Shown here piece after piece: positions 20,806-30,800 of a stretch of DNA of 64,000 nt; the stretch's first letter is position 1, and each line of letters opens with the position of its first letter. Location: NCBI RefSeq assembly GCF_003752405.1, contig NZ_RKHK01000001.1, positions 1,426,001-1,490,000 of the forward strand, given 5' to 3'. Under the pieces are notes generated by a model. That model had not been told where the DNA came from. It made no database searches and saw only the letters and a list, made by a program, of their open reading frames with translations. Both the position numbers and the translations under genes were made by a program. Source of the stretch: Bogoriella caseilytica (lineage in GTDB: Bacteria > Actinomycetota > Actinomycetes > Actinomycetales > Actinomycetaceae).

Positions 20806-22341
20806 ATGACATCCGCGCTCCCTGCTCGCCCTGCCCGATCCACGTTTCCCGCCCGGAGGCTGAGCCGCCTGACCGCAGCCCTCGGGCTCACCGGCGCCCT
20901 TGTGCTCACCGCGTGTGACGCTGGATCCCAGGCCGAAGGCGAGTCGGTGACCATCGGGATCGCCGCGGCCCCGGCCAACCTGGACTTCACCACTCAGGGT
21001 GGGGCGGCGATCTTCGAGGCACTCCTCGGCAACGTCTACGAGGGCTTGGTGCGCCTGGACCAGGACGGCGAGATCCAGCCACTGCTTGCCGAAGCCTGGG
21101 AGGTCAGCGACGACGGGCTGGAGTACTCCTTCACGCTGCGAGAAGGAGTCTCCTTCCACGACGGCACGCCCTTCGACGCCGAGATCGTGCAGTTCTCCCT
21201 CGAGCGCCTCGACGAGTGGACGGTGAACACCCCCGGCAACCTCGGCGCCATCGAGCGCGTGGACGTGGTCTCCGAACTCGAGGTGGCCGTGGTGCTCTCT
21301 GAACCCGACTACGACGTGCTCTTCTGGCTCGCCGGCCCCCTCGGCGCCATGTTCAGCCCTGATTCTCTGGATTCCTTGGCCACCGAGGCCAATGGCACGG
21401 GCCCCTTCACCTTTGGCGAGTACCAGGAAGCCGTGCGCATGACCCTGCTGCGGAACGAGGACTACTGGGGTGACCCCGCCGAGGTGGGCGAAGCCGCCTT
21501 CGCCTACTACGCCGACGCCGCTGCGGCGGCCAACGCTCTGCGCTCCGGTGGCGTGGACGCGCTGCTACGCGCTGAGGCCTACGACCAGATCGGTTCTTTC
21601 GAGAGCGATGAGGACTTCGACGTGGCCGTCGGCACCAGCCCGGGAGTGGTGGTGATGACGCTGAACGCTGCGAACGAGGCGCTCTCCGACGTCGAGGTGC
21701 GCCGCGCCATCACTGCGGCGGTGGACAAGGAGGCCGTGCTCGCGGCCGCCACGGGCGGATACGGCACGATTCTGGGCGGGCCCAGCGTGCCCACCGACCC
21801 GTACTTCACCGACTTCACCGGCGAGATTCCCTTCGACCCGGACGCCGCAGCGGAGGCTCTGGAGGAGGCCGGCGTGGCGGGCGCCAGCCTGCGCTTCACC
21901 GTGCCGGACCGCCCCTACGCGGAAGCCGCCGCGCAGGTCATCCAGGACAACCTCACCTCCGCCGGCCTGGACGTGACCCTGGCGATCCAGGAGTTCCCCG
22001 CCGTGTGGGTCGAGCAGACCATGACCAACCAGGACTTCGACCTGACGATCGTCAACCACGTGGAGCCCCGCAATGTGGTCAACTATGCCCACTCCGACTA
22101 CTACTGGGGCTTCGACGACGCCGAGACGGCAGCGTCCTTCACTCGAGCAGCCGAGGCCACGGACGATGACGAGCACCAAGCGGCCATGGCCGCAGCCACC
22201 GAGCGGATCGTGTCCGAGGCTCCCGGCGTCTGGCTCTACAACCCGCCGCACGTGGTGATCGCCCGCTCCGGGCTGGAGGGCCTGCCGGAGAACGACCTCG
22301 GAGTCGGCATGGAACTGGCTCGCGTCACCGTCTCGGAGTAG
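20806..22341 (+). CDS. ABC transporter substrate-binding lipoprotein, family 5 (peptide/nickel type)
   Basis: 511 residues, starting at ATG 20806 (a GTG directly before it is possible). The signal peptide ends in lipobox LTAC, so Cys37 would be lipidated and the protein anchored outside the membrane. The mature part has the family-5 architecture: ANLDFTTQGGAAIFEALLGNVYEGL, LAEAWEVSDDGLEYSFTLREGV with TPFDAEIVQFSLER, and NGTGPFTF. First gene of a five-gene importer operon, only 9 bp before the permease. The 220-bp gap to the divergent aminotransferase must hold both promoters. Ligand not predictable. Confidence 0.92.
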   Translation: MTSALPARPARSTFPARRLSRLTAALGLTGALVLTACDAGSQAEGESVTIGIAAAPANLDFTTQGGAAIFEALLGNVYEGLVRLDQDGEIQPLLAEAWEVSDDGLEYSFTLREGVSFHDGTPFDAEIVQFSLERLDEWTVNTPGNLGAIERVDVVSELEVAVVLSEPDYDVLFWLAGPLGAMFSPDSLDSLATEANGTGPFTFGEYQEAVRMTLLRNEDYWGDPAEVGEAAFAYYADAAAAANALRSGGVDALLRAEAYDQIGSFESDEDFDVAVGTSPGVVVMTLNAANEALSDVEVRRAITAAVDKEAVLAAATGGYGTILGGPSVPTDPYFTDFTGEIPFDPDAAAEALEEAGVAGASLRFTVPDRPYAEAAAQVIQDNLTSAGLDVTLAIQEFPAVWVEQTMTNQDFDLTIVNHVEPRNVVNYAHSDYYWGFDDAETAASFTRAAEATDDDEHQAAMAAATERIVSEAPGVWLYNPPHVVIARSGLEGLPENDLGVGMELARVTVSE

Positions 22342-22350
22342 CGTCGATTC

Positions 22351-23301
22351 GTGGCGCTTGCAGTGACCGTGGCGCGGCGGCTCGGCGTCTTCGCGCTGAC
22401 CGCCGTGGTGGCCTCGATCCTGGTTTTCCTTCTCCTGTCTGTCCTGCCGGGCGATGTCGCTCGTGCGCAGCTGGGGATGAACGCCTCGGACGCCGCGGTG
22501 GCCCAGCTGCGGGCCGAGCTGGGCCTGGACCGGCCGGCACCGGTGCGATACCTCGACTGGGCCGGCGGCCTGCTCACCGGTGACCTCGGCACCTCCTACT
22601 CCTCGCGCACCCCGGTGGCGCCACAGGTGATGGATGCGCTGCAGGTCTCCCTGCTGCTGGTGGGCGCCGGGATGCTGGTGGCCGTGCTCATCGCCGTGCC
22701 GCTCGGCACCCTGGCAGCAGCGCGCGCCCACCGGCCCGACGGCGTGCTGCTCTCCGCGATCAGCCAGGTGGGTATTGCGGTGCCCAACTTCCTGGCCGCG
22801 CTGCTCTTGGTGGCGGTCTTTGCCGTCGGACTGGGCTGGTTGCCGTCCTCCGGCTGGCAGCCGCCGACGGCGGGCCTGGACTTCCTGCGCCACCTGGCCC
22901 TGCCGGCATTGTCCCTGGGGCTGGTGCGCGGCGCGATCCTGTCGCGCTACATGCGCGCCTCGGTGCTCGACGTCGCCGATGAGGACTTCATGCGCACCGC
23001 ACGGGCGGGGGGACTGACGCCGGCAGCGGCGCTGCGCCGCCATGGCCTGCGCAATGCCCTGGTACCGGTGGTGACGGTGACGGGTGTGGAGTTCTCGGCC
23101 CTGATCATCGGCGCCGTGGTCATCGAGACGGTCTTCGTCGTCCCGGGCCTCGGGTCATTGCTGATCCGTTCGGTGAGCGCTCGCGACCTTGTGCAGGTCC
23201 AGGCCATCGTGATGGTGGTCGTCCTTCTGGTGCTGGTGGTCAACCTCCTGGTGGACCTGTTGCGCACGATCATCGACCCGCGGATCCGGAGGGCCTCATG
23301 A
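22351..23301 (+). CDS. ABC transporter permease, DppB type
   Basis: 316 residues with six membrane helices and a large periplasmic-side loop after helix 1, as in DppB/OppB. It has the N-terminal signature VFLLLSVLPGD and the cytoplasmic EAA-like loop (DFMRTARAGGLTPAAALRRHGLRNALVP). It pairs with the next permease; the two genes overlap at ATGA. Confidence 0.93.
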   Translation: MALAVTVARRLGVFALTAVVASILVFLLLSVLPGDVARAQLGMNASDAAVAQLRAELGLDRPAPVRYLDWAGGLLTGDLGTSYSSRTPVAPQVMDALQVSLLLVGAGMLVAVLIAVPLGTLAAARAHRPDGVLLSAISQVGIAVPNFLAALLLVAVFAVGLGWLPSSGWQPPTAGLDFLRHLALPALSLGLVRGAILSRYMRASVLDVADEDFMRTARAGGLTPAAALRRHGLRNALVPVVTVTGVEFSALIIGAVVIETVFVVPGLGSLLIRSVSARDLVQVQAIVMVVVLLVLVVNLLVDLLRTIIDPRIRRAS

Positions 23302-24149
23302 GGGCCCGCATGCCAGGCAAGGCACTGCTGCTGGCCGGAGGCGTGCTGGTGGGGGTCGTGGCGGCGATGTGCCTGCTGTCCTTCCTGTGGTCGCCGCACG
23401 ATCCGCTGGCCACCAACGCCGTCGGGCGCTACCAGCCGCCCAGCGCCGAGCACTGGCTCGGGACCGATGCCCTGGGCCGCGATGTCACCAGCTTGATCCT
23501 CGTCGGCTCCCGGGTGCCGCTGCTGGTGGGGGCGGCGGCGGTGACCATCTCCTTCCTGATCGGTGTGCCCTGGGGCATTACTGCCGGCATCCTCGATCAC
23601 GAGGGCCGGGCCGCGGGGAGCTGGATGATGCGCGGCAACGACGTCGTCCAGGCCTTCCCGCCACTGCTGCTGGCCATCGTGCTGGCCGCGGTGTGGGGCG
23701 GATCGACGTGGACGGCGATGGTGGCGCTCGGGGTGGGCGCGGCGCCAGCGGTGGCGCGGGTGGTGCGCTCCGGGGCGCTGCAAGTGCTCTCCCGGGAGTT
23801 CGCGCTGGCCTCGTGGGGGTCAGGGCGTGGCCGTCTCCATCTCGCCTGGCGGCACGTGCTGCCCAACATCCGGGGCATCCTCATCGTCCAAGCCACTGTT
23901 GGTTTCGCCATCGCGGTGCTGGCCGAAGCTGCGTTGTCCTTCCTCGGGCTCGGCACGCCCCCGCCCACGCCGTCCTGGGGCCGGATGCTGCAGGACGGGC
24001 CCTCGGCGGTGCACGTCCAGCCACTGCTGTTGCTCTGGCCCGGCGGCGCCATCGCGATGACGGTGCTCGGGCTCAACTTGCTCGGCGACGGTCTGCGCGA
24101 TCGGCTCGACCCGCGCGGACTGACGCGGCGGGCGGTGACCGCGACATGA
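23298..24149 (+). CDS. ABC transporter permease, DppC type
   Basis: 283 residues, six membrane helices. It contains the DppC hallmark HWLGTDALGRDVTSLILVGSR, an EAA-like loop (REFALASWGSGRGRLHLAWRH) and SFLGLGTPPPTPSWG near the end. It overlaps both neighbours by four bases, so translation is coupled. Confidence 0.93.
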   Translation: MRARMPGKALLLAGGVLVGVVAAMCLLSFLWSPHDPLATNAVGRYQPPSAEHWLGTDALGRDVTSLILVGSRVPLLVGAAAVTISFLIGVPWGITAGILDHEGRAAGSWMMRGNDVVQAFPPLLLAIVLAAVWGGSTWTAMVALGVGAAPAVARVVRSGALQVLSREFALASWGSGRGRLHLAWRHVLPNIRGILIVQATVGFAIAVLAEAALSFLGLGTPPPTPSWGRMLQDGPSAVHVQPLLLLWPGGAIAMTVLGLNLLGDGLRDRLDPRGLTRRAVTAT

Positions 24150-25855
24150 CCGAGCTGCTGCAGGTGCGCGGCCTGAGCGTGCGGGCGGGCGACCAGGAGC
24201 TCGTCGACGGCGTCGATCTGCGCGTGGGCGCCGGGGAACGCGTGGCCCTGGTGGGCGAATCGGGTTCGGGCAAGACCATGACGGCGCTGGCGATCATGGG
24301 GCTGCTGCCACGCGGGGTGACCGCGAGTGGCTCGGTGGAACTCGCTGGCCACGGTGAGTTGCTGCGGTCCGGGCCGGGCGCGGAGAAGGCGATGTCGCGG
24401 GTGCGCGGTAACCGGATCTCCATGGTCTTCCAGGAGCCGATGACCGCGCTGGACCCGCTCATGCGGGTGGGGGACCAGGTCGCCGAGGTGATCCGGACGC
24501 ATCAGGCGGAGCGGGGTGGGGGTGCAGGGGATGACGGTGCACGGGGCGAGGGTGCGCGGGGTGGTGCCGGCGGGCGCGCTGAGGCCCGGCGCCGCGCCAC
24601 CGCACTGCTGGCAGAGGTCCGCCTGCCCGACCCACAGCAAGCCGCCCGCGCCTTCCCGCACCAGCTCTCCGGCGGTCAGCGCCAGCGCGTGGTGCTGGCC
24701 ATGGCGCTCGCCGGCGACCCTGATCTGCTCATCGCTGATGAACCCACCACCGCCCTCGACGTCACCGTGCAGAAGCAGATGCTCGAGCTGATCGACGAGC
24801 GGCTCACCCAGCGTGGCGCCGGTCTGCTGCTGGTCACGCATGACCCCGCCGTCGTCGCCGCGCTGTGCGAGCGCGTGGTGCACCTACATCAGGGTCAGGT
24901 GGTGCCGGGGCCGGGCACCCCACTTCCCCCGGCGCAGCCACTCACCTCCGCTGCCCCTTCCCCGGCGATTGTGGTCAGTTCGCGCCGCTCTCCGGGCCAG
25001 GAGGTGCCTCCTTCGCGGCACCAACTGACCACAAACGTGAAAGAAGACGGGACGGCGATGGTGCGCGTCGATCAGGTCAGCCGTACCTACGGACGCCGCG
25101 GTTTCTCCGGCAAGGGCCGCGTGATCGAGGCACTGCGCGACGTCTCCTTCGAGGTGCCCTCCGGCCAGCGGCTCGGGATCGTGGGCGAGTCGGGCTCTGG
25201 CAAGTCCACGCTGTTGCGACTGATCGCCGGGCTGGACCGGCCGACCTCGGGATCCGTCCATGTGGCCAGTCAGCAGGTCAGCGGCCCCGGCGCACCGCGG
25301 CCGGGGGTACGGCGATTGCGCTGGCTGCGGGAGACCGCTCAGGTCGTCTTCCAGGATCCTCGCGGATCACTGGACCCCCAGATGCGCACCGGCGCGATCG
25401 TCGGCGAGCCCTTACGGGGGGTCGCACGCGAGGAGCGCGAAGCCCGCGTGGCCCAAGCCCTGGACGACGTCGGGCTCCCGGCCGACGCGGCACAGCGTTA
25501 CCCCCACGAGTTCTCCGGCGGTCAACGCCAGCGCATCGCCATCGCGCGGGCCGTGGTCGTGCGGCCGCGCCTCTTGCTGGCCGACGAGCCGGTCTCCGCC
25601 CTGGACGTCTCGGTACGCGAGCAGATCCTCGAGCTGCTGGACCGCCTCGCCGCGGAGCGTGAACTGACCCTGGTGCTGGTCTCCCACGATCTGCAGGTCG
25701 TCCGGCGGATCTGCGAGGAGGTGCTGGTGATGAAGGACGGCGAGATCGTTGAGCAGGGGCCCTCGGCGCAGGTACTCCACAGCCCTCGCGCGCCCTACAC
25801 CCGCGAGTTGCTTGCCGCGGCGCTGCCATCGGCTGCGAGATACTCGCCCACGTGA
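24146..25855 (+). CDS. Fused two-domain ABC ATPase (DppD-DppF type)
   Basis: 569 residues from ATG 24146, overlapping the DppC-type gene at ATGA. Two complete nucleotide-binding domains are joined head to tail. Domain 1 (about 1-265) has GESGSGKTMTA, LSGGQRQRVVLAMAL and LLIADEPTTALDV. Domain 2 (about 305-569) has GESGSGKSTLL, FSGGQRQRIAIARAV and LLLADEPVSALDV. Domain 1 carries a Gly/Ala/Arg-rich insert (AERGGGAGDDGARGEGARGG). The linker between domains is encoded by a palindromic repeat at 24969-25034. Most such importers use two separate ATPase genes. Confidence 0.93.
   Translation: MTELLQVRGLSVRAGDQELVDGVDLRVGAGERVALVGESGSGKTMTALAIMGLLPRGVTASGSVELAGHGELLRSGPGAEKAMSRVRGNRISMVFQEPMTALDPLMRVGDQVAEVIRTHQAERGGGAGDDGARGEGARGGAGGRAEARRRATALLAEVRLPDPQQAARAFPHQLSGGQRQRVVLAMALAGDPDLLIADEPTTALDVTVQKQMLELIDERLTQRGAGLLLVTHDPAVVAALCERVVHLHQGQVVPGPGTPLPPAQPLTSAAPSPAIVVSSRRSPGQEVPPSRHQLTTNVKEDGTAMVRVDQVSRTYGRRGFSGKGRVIEALRDVSFEVPSGQRLGIVGESGSGKSTLLRLIAGLDRPTSGSVHVASQQVSGPGAPRPGVRRLRWLRETAQVVFQDPRGSLDPQMRTGAIVGEPLRGVAREEREARVAQALDDVGLPADAAQRYPHEFSGGQRQRIAIARAVVVRPRLLLADEPVSALDVSVREQILELLDRLAAERELTLVLVSHDLQVVRRICEEVLVMKDGEIVEQGPSAQVLHSPRAPYTRELLAAALPSAARYSPT
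24969..25034. repeat. REP-like palindromic element inside the fused ABC ATPase
   Basis: Perfect 12-bp arms TTGTGGTCAGTT (24969-24980) and AACTGACCACAA (25023-25034). The arms extend inward, after three unpaired bases, to GCCGC (24984-24988) and GCGGC (25015-25019). The centre holds a second small palindrome GGAGGTGCCTCC. The element is in frame and encodes the linker between the two ATPase domains. It looks like an interspersed palindromic repeat, but no second copy was seen in this window. Confidence 0.6.
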
Positions 25856-26631
25856 GCGAAAGCGCCTATCGCCGGATCATCCGGCACCTGGAGGGTGAGG
25901 TCGAAGCCGGCCGGCTCAGGCCCGGCGACCGCCTTCCGGGCGAGCGGCGCCTCATGCAGACCTACGAGGTCTCCCGCTCCACGGTGCGCGAAGCGCTCCG
26001 CGTGCTCGATGCCACGGGGGTGATCGAGACTCGGCACGGCGATCCCCGGGGTGCGGTCATCCGCCCCTTCGCCGCCGAAAGCCTGGAGCGTCCGCTGCGC
26101 CGCTTCACCGAGCAGCCGGGCGTCGAACGCCTTGAGCTGCTCCAGTTCCGCCTGGTGCTCGAAGGGCAGGTGGCGTTGCTGGCGACCGCTCGTGGGGACC
26201 AGCAGGACCTCAGCCGCATCGCGCGTGCGGCCGAGGGGCTCGGGGAGCTTGCCCGCCTCGATGGCGGCGACGGCCCAGAAGACGCTGCCGCCGCTCCGAT
26301 CGACCTGGCCGCAGAGTTCGGACGCCGGTTGCGCGATTTCCACGCCGCCGTGCGGCGCGCCTCGGGCAACCATCTGCTGCGCATCTCCGGGGAAGCCGCC
26401 GACGGCGCGCTCACCGACATCGCCCGCCGTCGCCTGAGTGACGAGCCGGACGACCTCGCCCGCCGGCAACGTTTGGCCCGATCGGCTGCAGACGCTGCGA
26501 CCCTCGCCGCCGTCATCGCCGCCGGGGATCCGGCCGCCGCCCGGCGCACGGCCACGGAGAACATCTACCGCTACTACCGTGACCGCCTCACCGAGTCCGA
26601 GCGCACAGCACTCGAGCCGCTTGTGGGCTGA
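25852..26631 (+). CDS. GntR-family regulator, FadR/FCD subfamily
   Basis: 259 residues. An N-terminal winged helix (RLRPGDRLPGERRLMQTYEVSRSTVREALRVL, key residues GDRLPGER and SRSTVREALR) precedes an all-helical FCD-type ligand domain ending in NIYRYYRDRL. The GTG start overlaps the ABC ATPase stop by four bases, so it is co-translated with the importer and probably regulates it in response to an acid or metabolite ligand. Ligand unknown. Confidence 0.88.
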   Translation: MSESAYRRIIRHLEGEVEAGRLRPGDRLPGERRLMQTYEVSRSTVREALRVLDATGVIETRHGDPRGAVIRPFAAESLERPLRRFTEQPGVERLELLQFRLVLEGQVALLATARGDQQDLSRIARAAEGLGELARLDGGDGPEDAAAAPIDLAAEFGRRLRDFHAAVRRASGNHLLRISGEAADGALTDIARRRLSDEPDDLARRQRLARSAADAATLAAVIAAGDPAAARRTATENIYRYYRDRLTESERTALEPLVG

Positions 26632-26679
26632 CTGCGGCCGGATGGACGGCGCGGCCGACTGACCGCGGCCCGCTGGTCC

Positions 26680-27771
26680 CTAGACGGTCGTGACCGACTC
26701 GGCTGCCTGCTCGACGTCGGCCTCGGCGGTCTGGGCGGCCTCGGTGCCCGGTACTCCGGCCTCGTCCAGGTCGGCGAGGTAGCGCTCGGCATCCAGCGCG
26801 GCGGAGCAACCCGTTCCAGCGGCGGTGATCGCCTGGCGGTAGATGTGGTCCACGACGTCGCCGGCCGCGAAGACGCCGGGAACGTTGGTCTCGGTGGTGG
26901 GGTGCTTGACCACCACGTAACCCTCGTCGTCCAGCTCCACGTGGCCACGGAGGATGTCGGTGCGCGGATCGTGACCGATGGCCACGAAGACGCCGGTGGC
27001 CTCGATCTCGCGCTCCTCACCGGTGATGGTGTCGCGCAGGGTCGCGCCGGTGACCTTCTCGGTGCCGTTGATGCTGGCGACCTCGCTGTTCCATTCGAAG
27101 GAGATCTTCTCGTGGTTCAGGGCTCGCTCGGCCATGATCTTCGAGGCGCGCAGCTCCTCGCGGCGGTGCACCACGGTCACGCGGTCGGCGAAACGGGTGA
27201 GGAAGAGTGCCTCTTCCATCGCGGAGTCGCCACCGCCGATGACCAGCACGTGCTGCTCGCGGAAGAAGAAGCCGTCGCAGGTGGCGCACCAGGAGATGCC
27301 CTTACCGTTCAGGGTGTGCTCCTCGGGCAGGCCCAGCTTCCGGTAAGCCGAGCCATTGGCGAGGATCACGGTGCGGGCCAGCACCGTCTGATCCTCGGTG
27401 GAGACACGCTTGAGCGGGTCGGAGAAGTCCACGGAGGTGACGTCCTCGTATTCGACTTCTGTCCCGAAACGCTCGGCCTGCTCCTGCATCTTGCCCATGA
27501 GATCCGGGCCCATGACGCCCTCGGGGAAACCGGGGAAGTTCTCCACCTCGGTGGTGGTCATCAGCGCGCCACCGGCATCGAGTTCCCCGGCAAAGATCAA
27601 CGGCTTGAGGTTCGCGCGGGCGGTGTAGAGCGCCGCAGTCCATCCAGCCGGGCCGGATCCGACGATGACGACATCGTGGACGGGCAGCTCCTCGGGGGAG
27701 GCCTCCGTTGTGCTGTCAGTGGACGGTGAGAGGTTGATGCCGGGAACGATCCCGCCGCTCTGCACGCTCAT
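26680..27771 (-). CDS. trxB: Thioredoxin-disulfide reductase
   Basis: 363-residue FAD enzyme that reduces thioredoxin with NADPH. FAD site [19 protein letters not shown], redox-active WCATCDG, NADPH site [19 protein letters not shown], and [12 protein letters not shown]. The ATG at 27771 has GGAG six bases upstream; about 25 N-terminal residues are non-conserved, so a later start is possible. The C-terminus has a 30-residue acidic extension. No thioredoxin gene is adjacent, unlike the common trxB-trxA pair. It follows murJ on the same strand. Confidence 0.95.
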   Translation of the reverse strand: MSVQSGGIVPGINLSPSTDSTTEASPEELPVHDVVIVGSGPAGWTAALYTARANLKPLIFAGELDAGGALMTTTEVENFPGFPEGVMGPDLMGKMQEQAERFGTEVEYEDVTSVDFSDPLKRVSTEDQTVLARTVILANGSAYRKLGLPEEHTLNGKGISWCATCDGFFFREQHVLVIGGGDSAMEEALFLTRFADRVTVVHRREELRASKIMAERALNHEKISFEWNSEVASINGTEKVTGATLRDTITGEEREIEATGVFVAIGHDPRTDILRGHVELDDEGYVVVKHPTTETNVPGVFAAGDVVDHIYRQAITAAGTGCSAALDAERYLADLDEAGVPGTEAAQTAEADVEQAAESVTTV

Positions 27772-27836
27772 GAATGCTCCAAAGTCTGAAGGGGTCTCGC
27801 TGGGTGAACCATCGCGATGGCGGCGATGTTCCCGGG

Positions 27837-30800
27837 TCATTCCACGCTGAGCTCGATGCGAGCGATCTCCAGGCGATTCTCGCCATCGGACTCGGCCACC
27901 GGAAGGCGGGGGAACCACAGCACGAGGCTATCGGTCTGAAGTGGCTCGAAGGTGAACTCCGAGTCCGGGCCCATCTCCCCCGAGGCGAGCACCTCGCCCT
28001 CGGTGGGCGCGCCCGCGCCCGTGGCCCGGATCTCCACCAGGCCGCCTTGGCCGCGCAGATCGATCACCACGCGGCCCACGGTGGCCTGCTCTTCGAGCTC
28101 GATGTGCATGCCGATACCCGACTTCATGCCGTACTCGGGATCGACGTAGAAGCGTGAGCGCCACCAGGAGGTGGAGTCGCCGTCGAGGGCGAGGCCGACC
28201 AGATCGGGGTTCTCCTGCCCGTCGCCCTCGGGATCCAGGGGCGTGAGGGAAGCGATGGCCGGCACGATGGGCTCCTCGCCCTCCTCGGCTTCCTCCACCT
28301 GGGCCTCGGGCTCCGGTTCGTCCGCCTCGTCCTCGTCCTCGGTGGGCTCCTCGGTTTGTTCAGCGGCGGGCTCATGTGGCGGCAGCACCACGGGCTCGGT
28401 GGGTGAGAACAGGGTGCGGATGGCGCCGTAGGTCAGCAGCACGAGAGCGGCCAGAACCAGGCACAGCACGATCGGGGCCGGGTTGATCCGCGGCTCGCCC
28501 TCGGCCGGGTCGGTGGCGCTCGGGCGCGTCACCGTCGCTGGCGCCGGAGCGGGCGCGTTGGCCGGGGCCTGCGCCGTGGGCGCCGCGGGGTGGACCGGAG
28601 CGGGTGCCTCCGGTGCGTGGGCGGCCGACGTGCCGCTCGGGGCGCTCGGCGCGCTGCTGCGGGCTGCTGACGTCTCGCCGGGAGACTGTTCCGGGGCGGA
28701 CTGGGCGGTCGCCGAGGGGCCCTCTCGCATGCTGGTGAGCTTGTCCTGCCCGCGGTTCCACCAGACACCCATCCTCCGGTGGGCCGCCGCGGTGTCCGCG
28801 AACAGCCGGCGCAGCGCCGGCTGGGCCAGCCGCGCGGCATCCGACGGGCCGGAGGCGGCATCGTTCATCAGGCGCGTGCCGATGGCGCTGACCACGCCGA
28901 GCACCGCAGCGCCTGCGCTGGCCAGCGCTCCCGCACCGGCCGCCCCCGCAGCTCCGGCCGCAGCACCGGCGGCGCCGGCTCCGGCGGCTGCACCGGCGCT
29001 ACTGCCGGCCATACCAGCAACAACACCGCCGGCTGGTGCCGAACCACTCGCACCACCGGCGCCCGAGGCTGGTTCGTCGTCGATATGGCTGAAGCGTGTG
29101 CGCTCGCCGCCGCCGGAGGGCAAGGGCGCCCAGGCAAGGGGGCGCGCACCCTCCGGCAGCTGAGCGGCACCCGGCTGCACAGCGGCGACATCGATCGCCG
29201 GCCAGGGCGCCAGCGCCCGGAGGAGCTCACCGGCTGAGCCGGGCCCCGCGCCGCGGGCGGTGGCGGAGATGAGTTCGTCGAGCTCGCTGGGCGGTGGCGG
29301 CGGGGGCGCACCCATATCGCCGCCGGTGGCCGCCAGCGCGGCAGTGTTGATTGCCCCGCTCATCGAGGCGGTATCGCTCGCGGCGGTAGCCGGGGCACCA
29401 GTGAGCGCGAAGGACAGCAGCGACACCAGGTCAGTGGCGTCGCTCCGGGAGGCCTCGAGAGGATCCTGGAGCTCGTCATTGCTGCCGCGCAGTGCCGCAG
29501 CCACCCCGAGCCCGGCGACGACCACCCCGCCGTCACGAGTGACGCGAATGTCCTCGAGCTGCAGTGCACGGTGGCGAACGCCATGGCGCCGGGCGGTCTC
29601 GAGGCCACCGGCAGCCTCACCGATGATCGCTCGGGCCTGATCGGCCGGAAGCCCGCCACTCTGTGCGAGCTCGGCCAGGGTCCATCCGGAGATGGGAACG
29701 GTCACCACAAAGCCCTGCTCGGCCGTGGTGCCGACCTCGAGGATGCGCTCCAGGCGGTGATCCTCGACGAGTGCGGCGCGCCGGGCGGCGTCGAGTGCCT
29801 CCTGAGTGCGCTCGTCGGTCTCCGGCATCAGCAGGATCTCGACCTCACGGTCCAGGGTGCGGTCGTGAGCGAGATATCGGGTGGTGCCCCCGGGGGCGGA
29901 GAGCTCGGCGCCGAGGTCGTAGCGCCCACCGACGATCACGGTGACTCCAGGGGTGGTCCGGGGTGACGTCGCAGGCTCACGGGGCTGCTCAGGGCGGCCC
30001 GACTGCGCGTCGGGGTCCGTGCGCTCATCCAGGGCCTGCTCCTTCGTGTCCTCGCCAACGACCCGGACGAGTCTACGCACCGGAATGTTCCATGCTACGG
30101 CTGACAGGAGCACCACACCCGCAGACAGGGCCGGGCCGCGAAGCGGCCCGGGCAGGCGGGGGACGACCCGGCGCACGATGGCCGCCCCGGGCGGGCCAAT
30201 GACGCCGAGTTCTTCCACCCGCATCAGCCGGGCGAGCAGCAGGTAGATCGCGGTGATCACGGCACCGATCACGACCAGGCGTGCCAGCGAGCCGAGGAGA
30301 CCGACCTCCGGCCCGGTGCCCCAGAGGGTGAGCAATGCCCATCCGGTCAGGGCGGCCGGAACGACGGCGAGGGTGAGGCGCAGGTGGGTGCGCAGGATGC
30401 GCGCGCCGTCGAGGCGCCCCAGGTGACGGCGCAGGCCCAGGTAGGCGAGCACCGCGCCCAGCCAGTTCGAAATCGCCATCGCCACGCCGATGCCCAGCAC
30501 CGTCCAGGCCGGTGGGAGCCAGAAGGCGAGGGTGGAGCCGGCCGCAATGACGCCGGTGGGCAGGAGCTGCAGACGGAAGATCCCCTTGGCGTCCTCGAAG
30601 GCGAAGAAAGTGCGCTGGCACATCACGAAGATGCCCACCGCAGTCAGCCCGGCCCCCATCGCGACGACGATCCGCGCGATCGCTTGGGTCTCGGGGTAGG
30701 AGACCGTGGCGGCGATGACGCCCACCAGCGGTTCAGAGAGCACCATCAGCCCTGCGGTGGCGAGCACCGTGAATACCCCGATGACGCGCAAGCCTTGCGA

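Noticed and set aside
23369-24145. Upstream extension of the fused ABC ATPase to 23369
   Set aside because: It runs out of frame through the DppC-type permease; homology starts exactly at ATG 24146.
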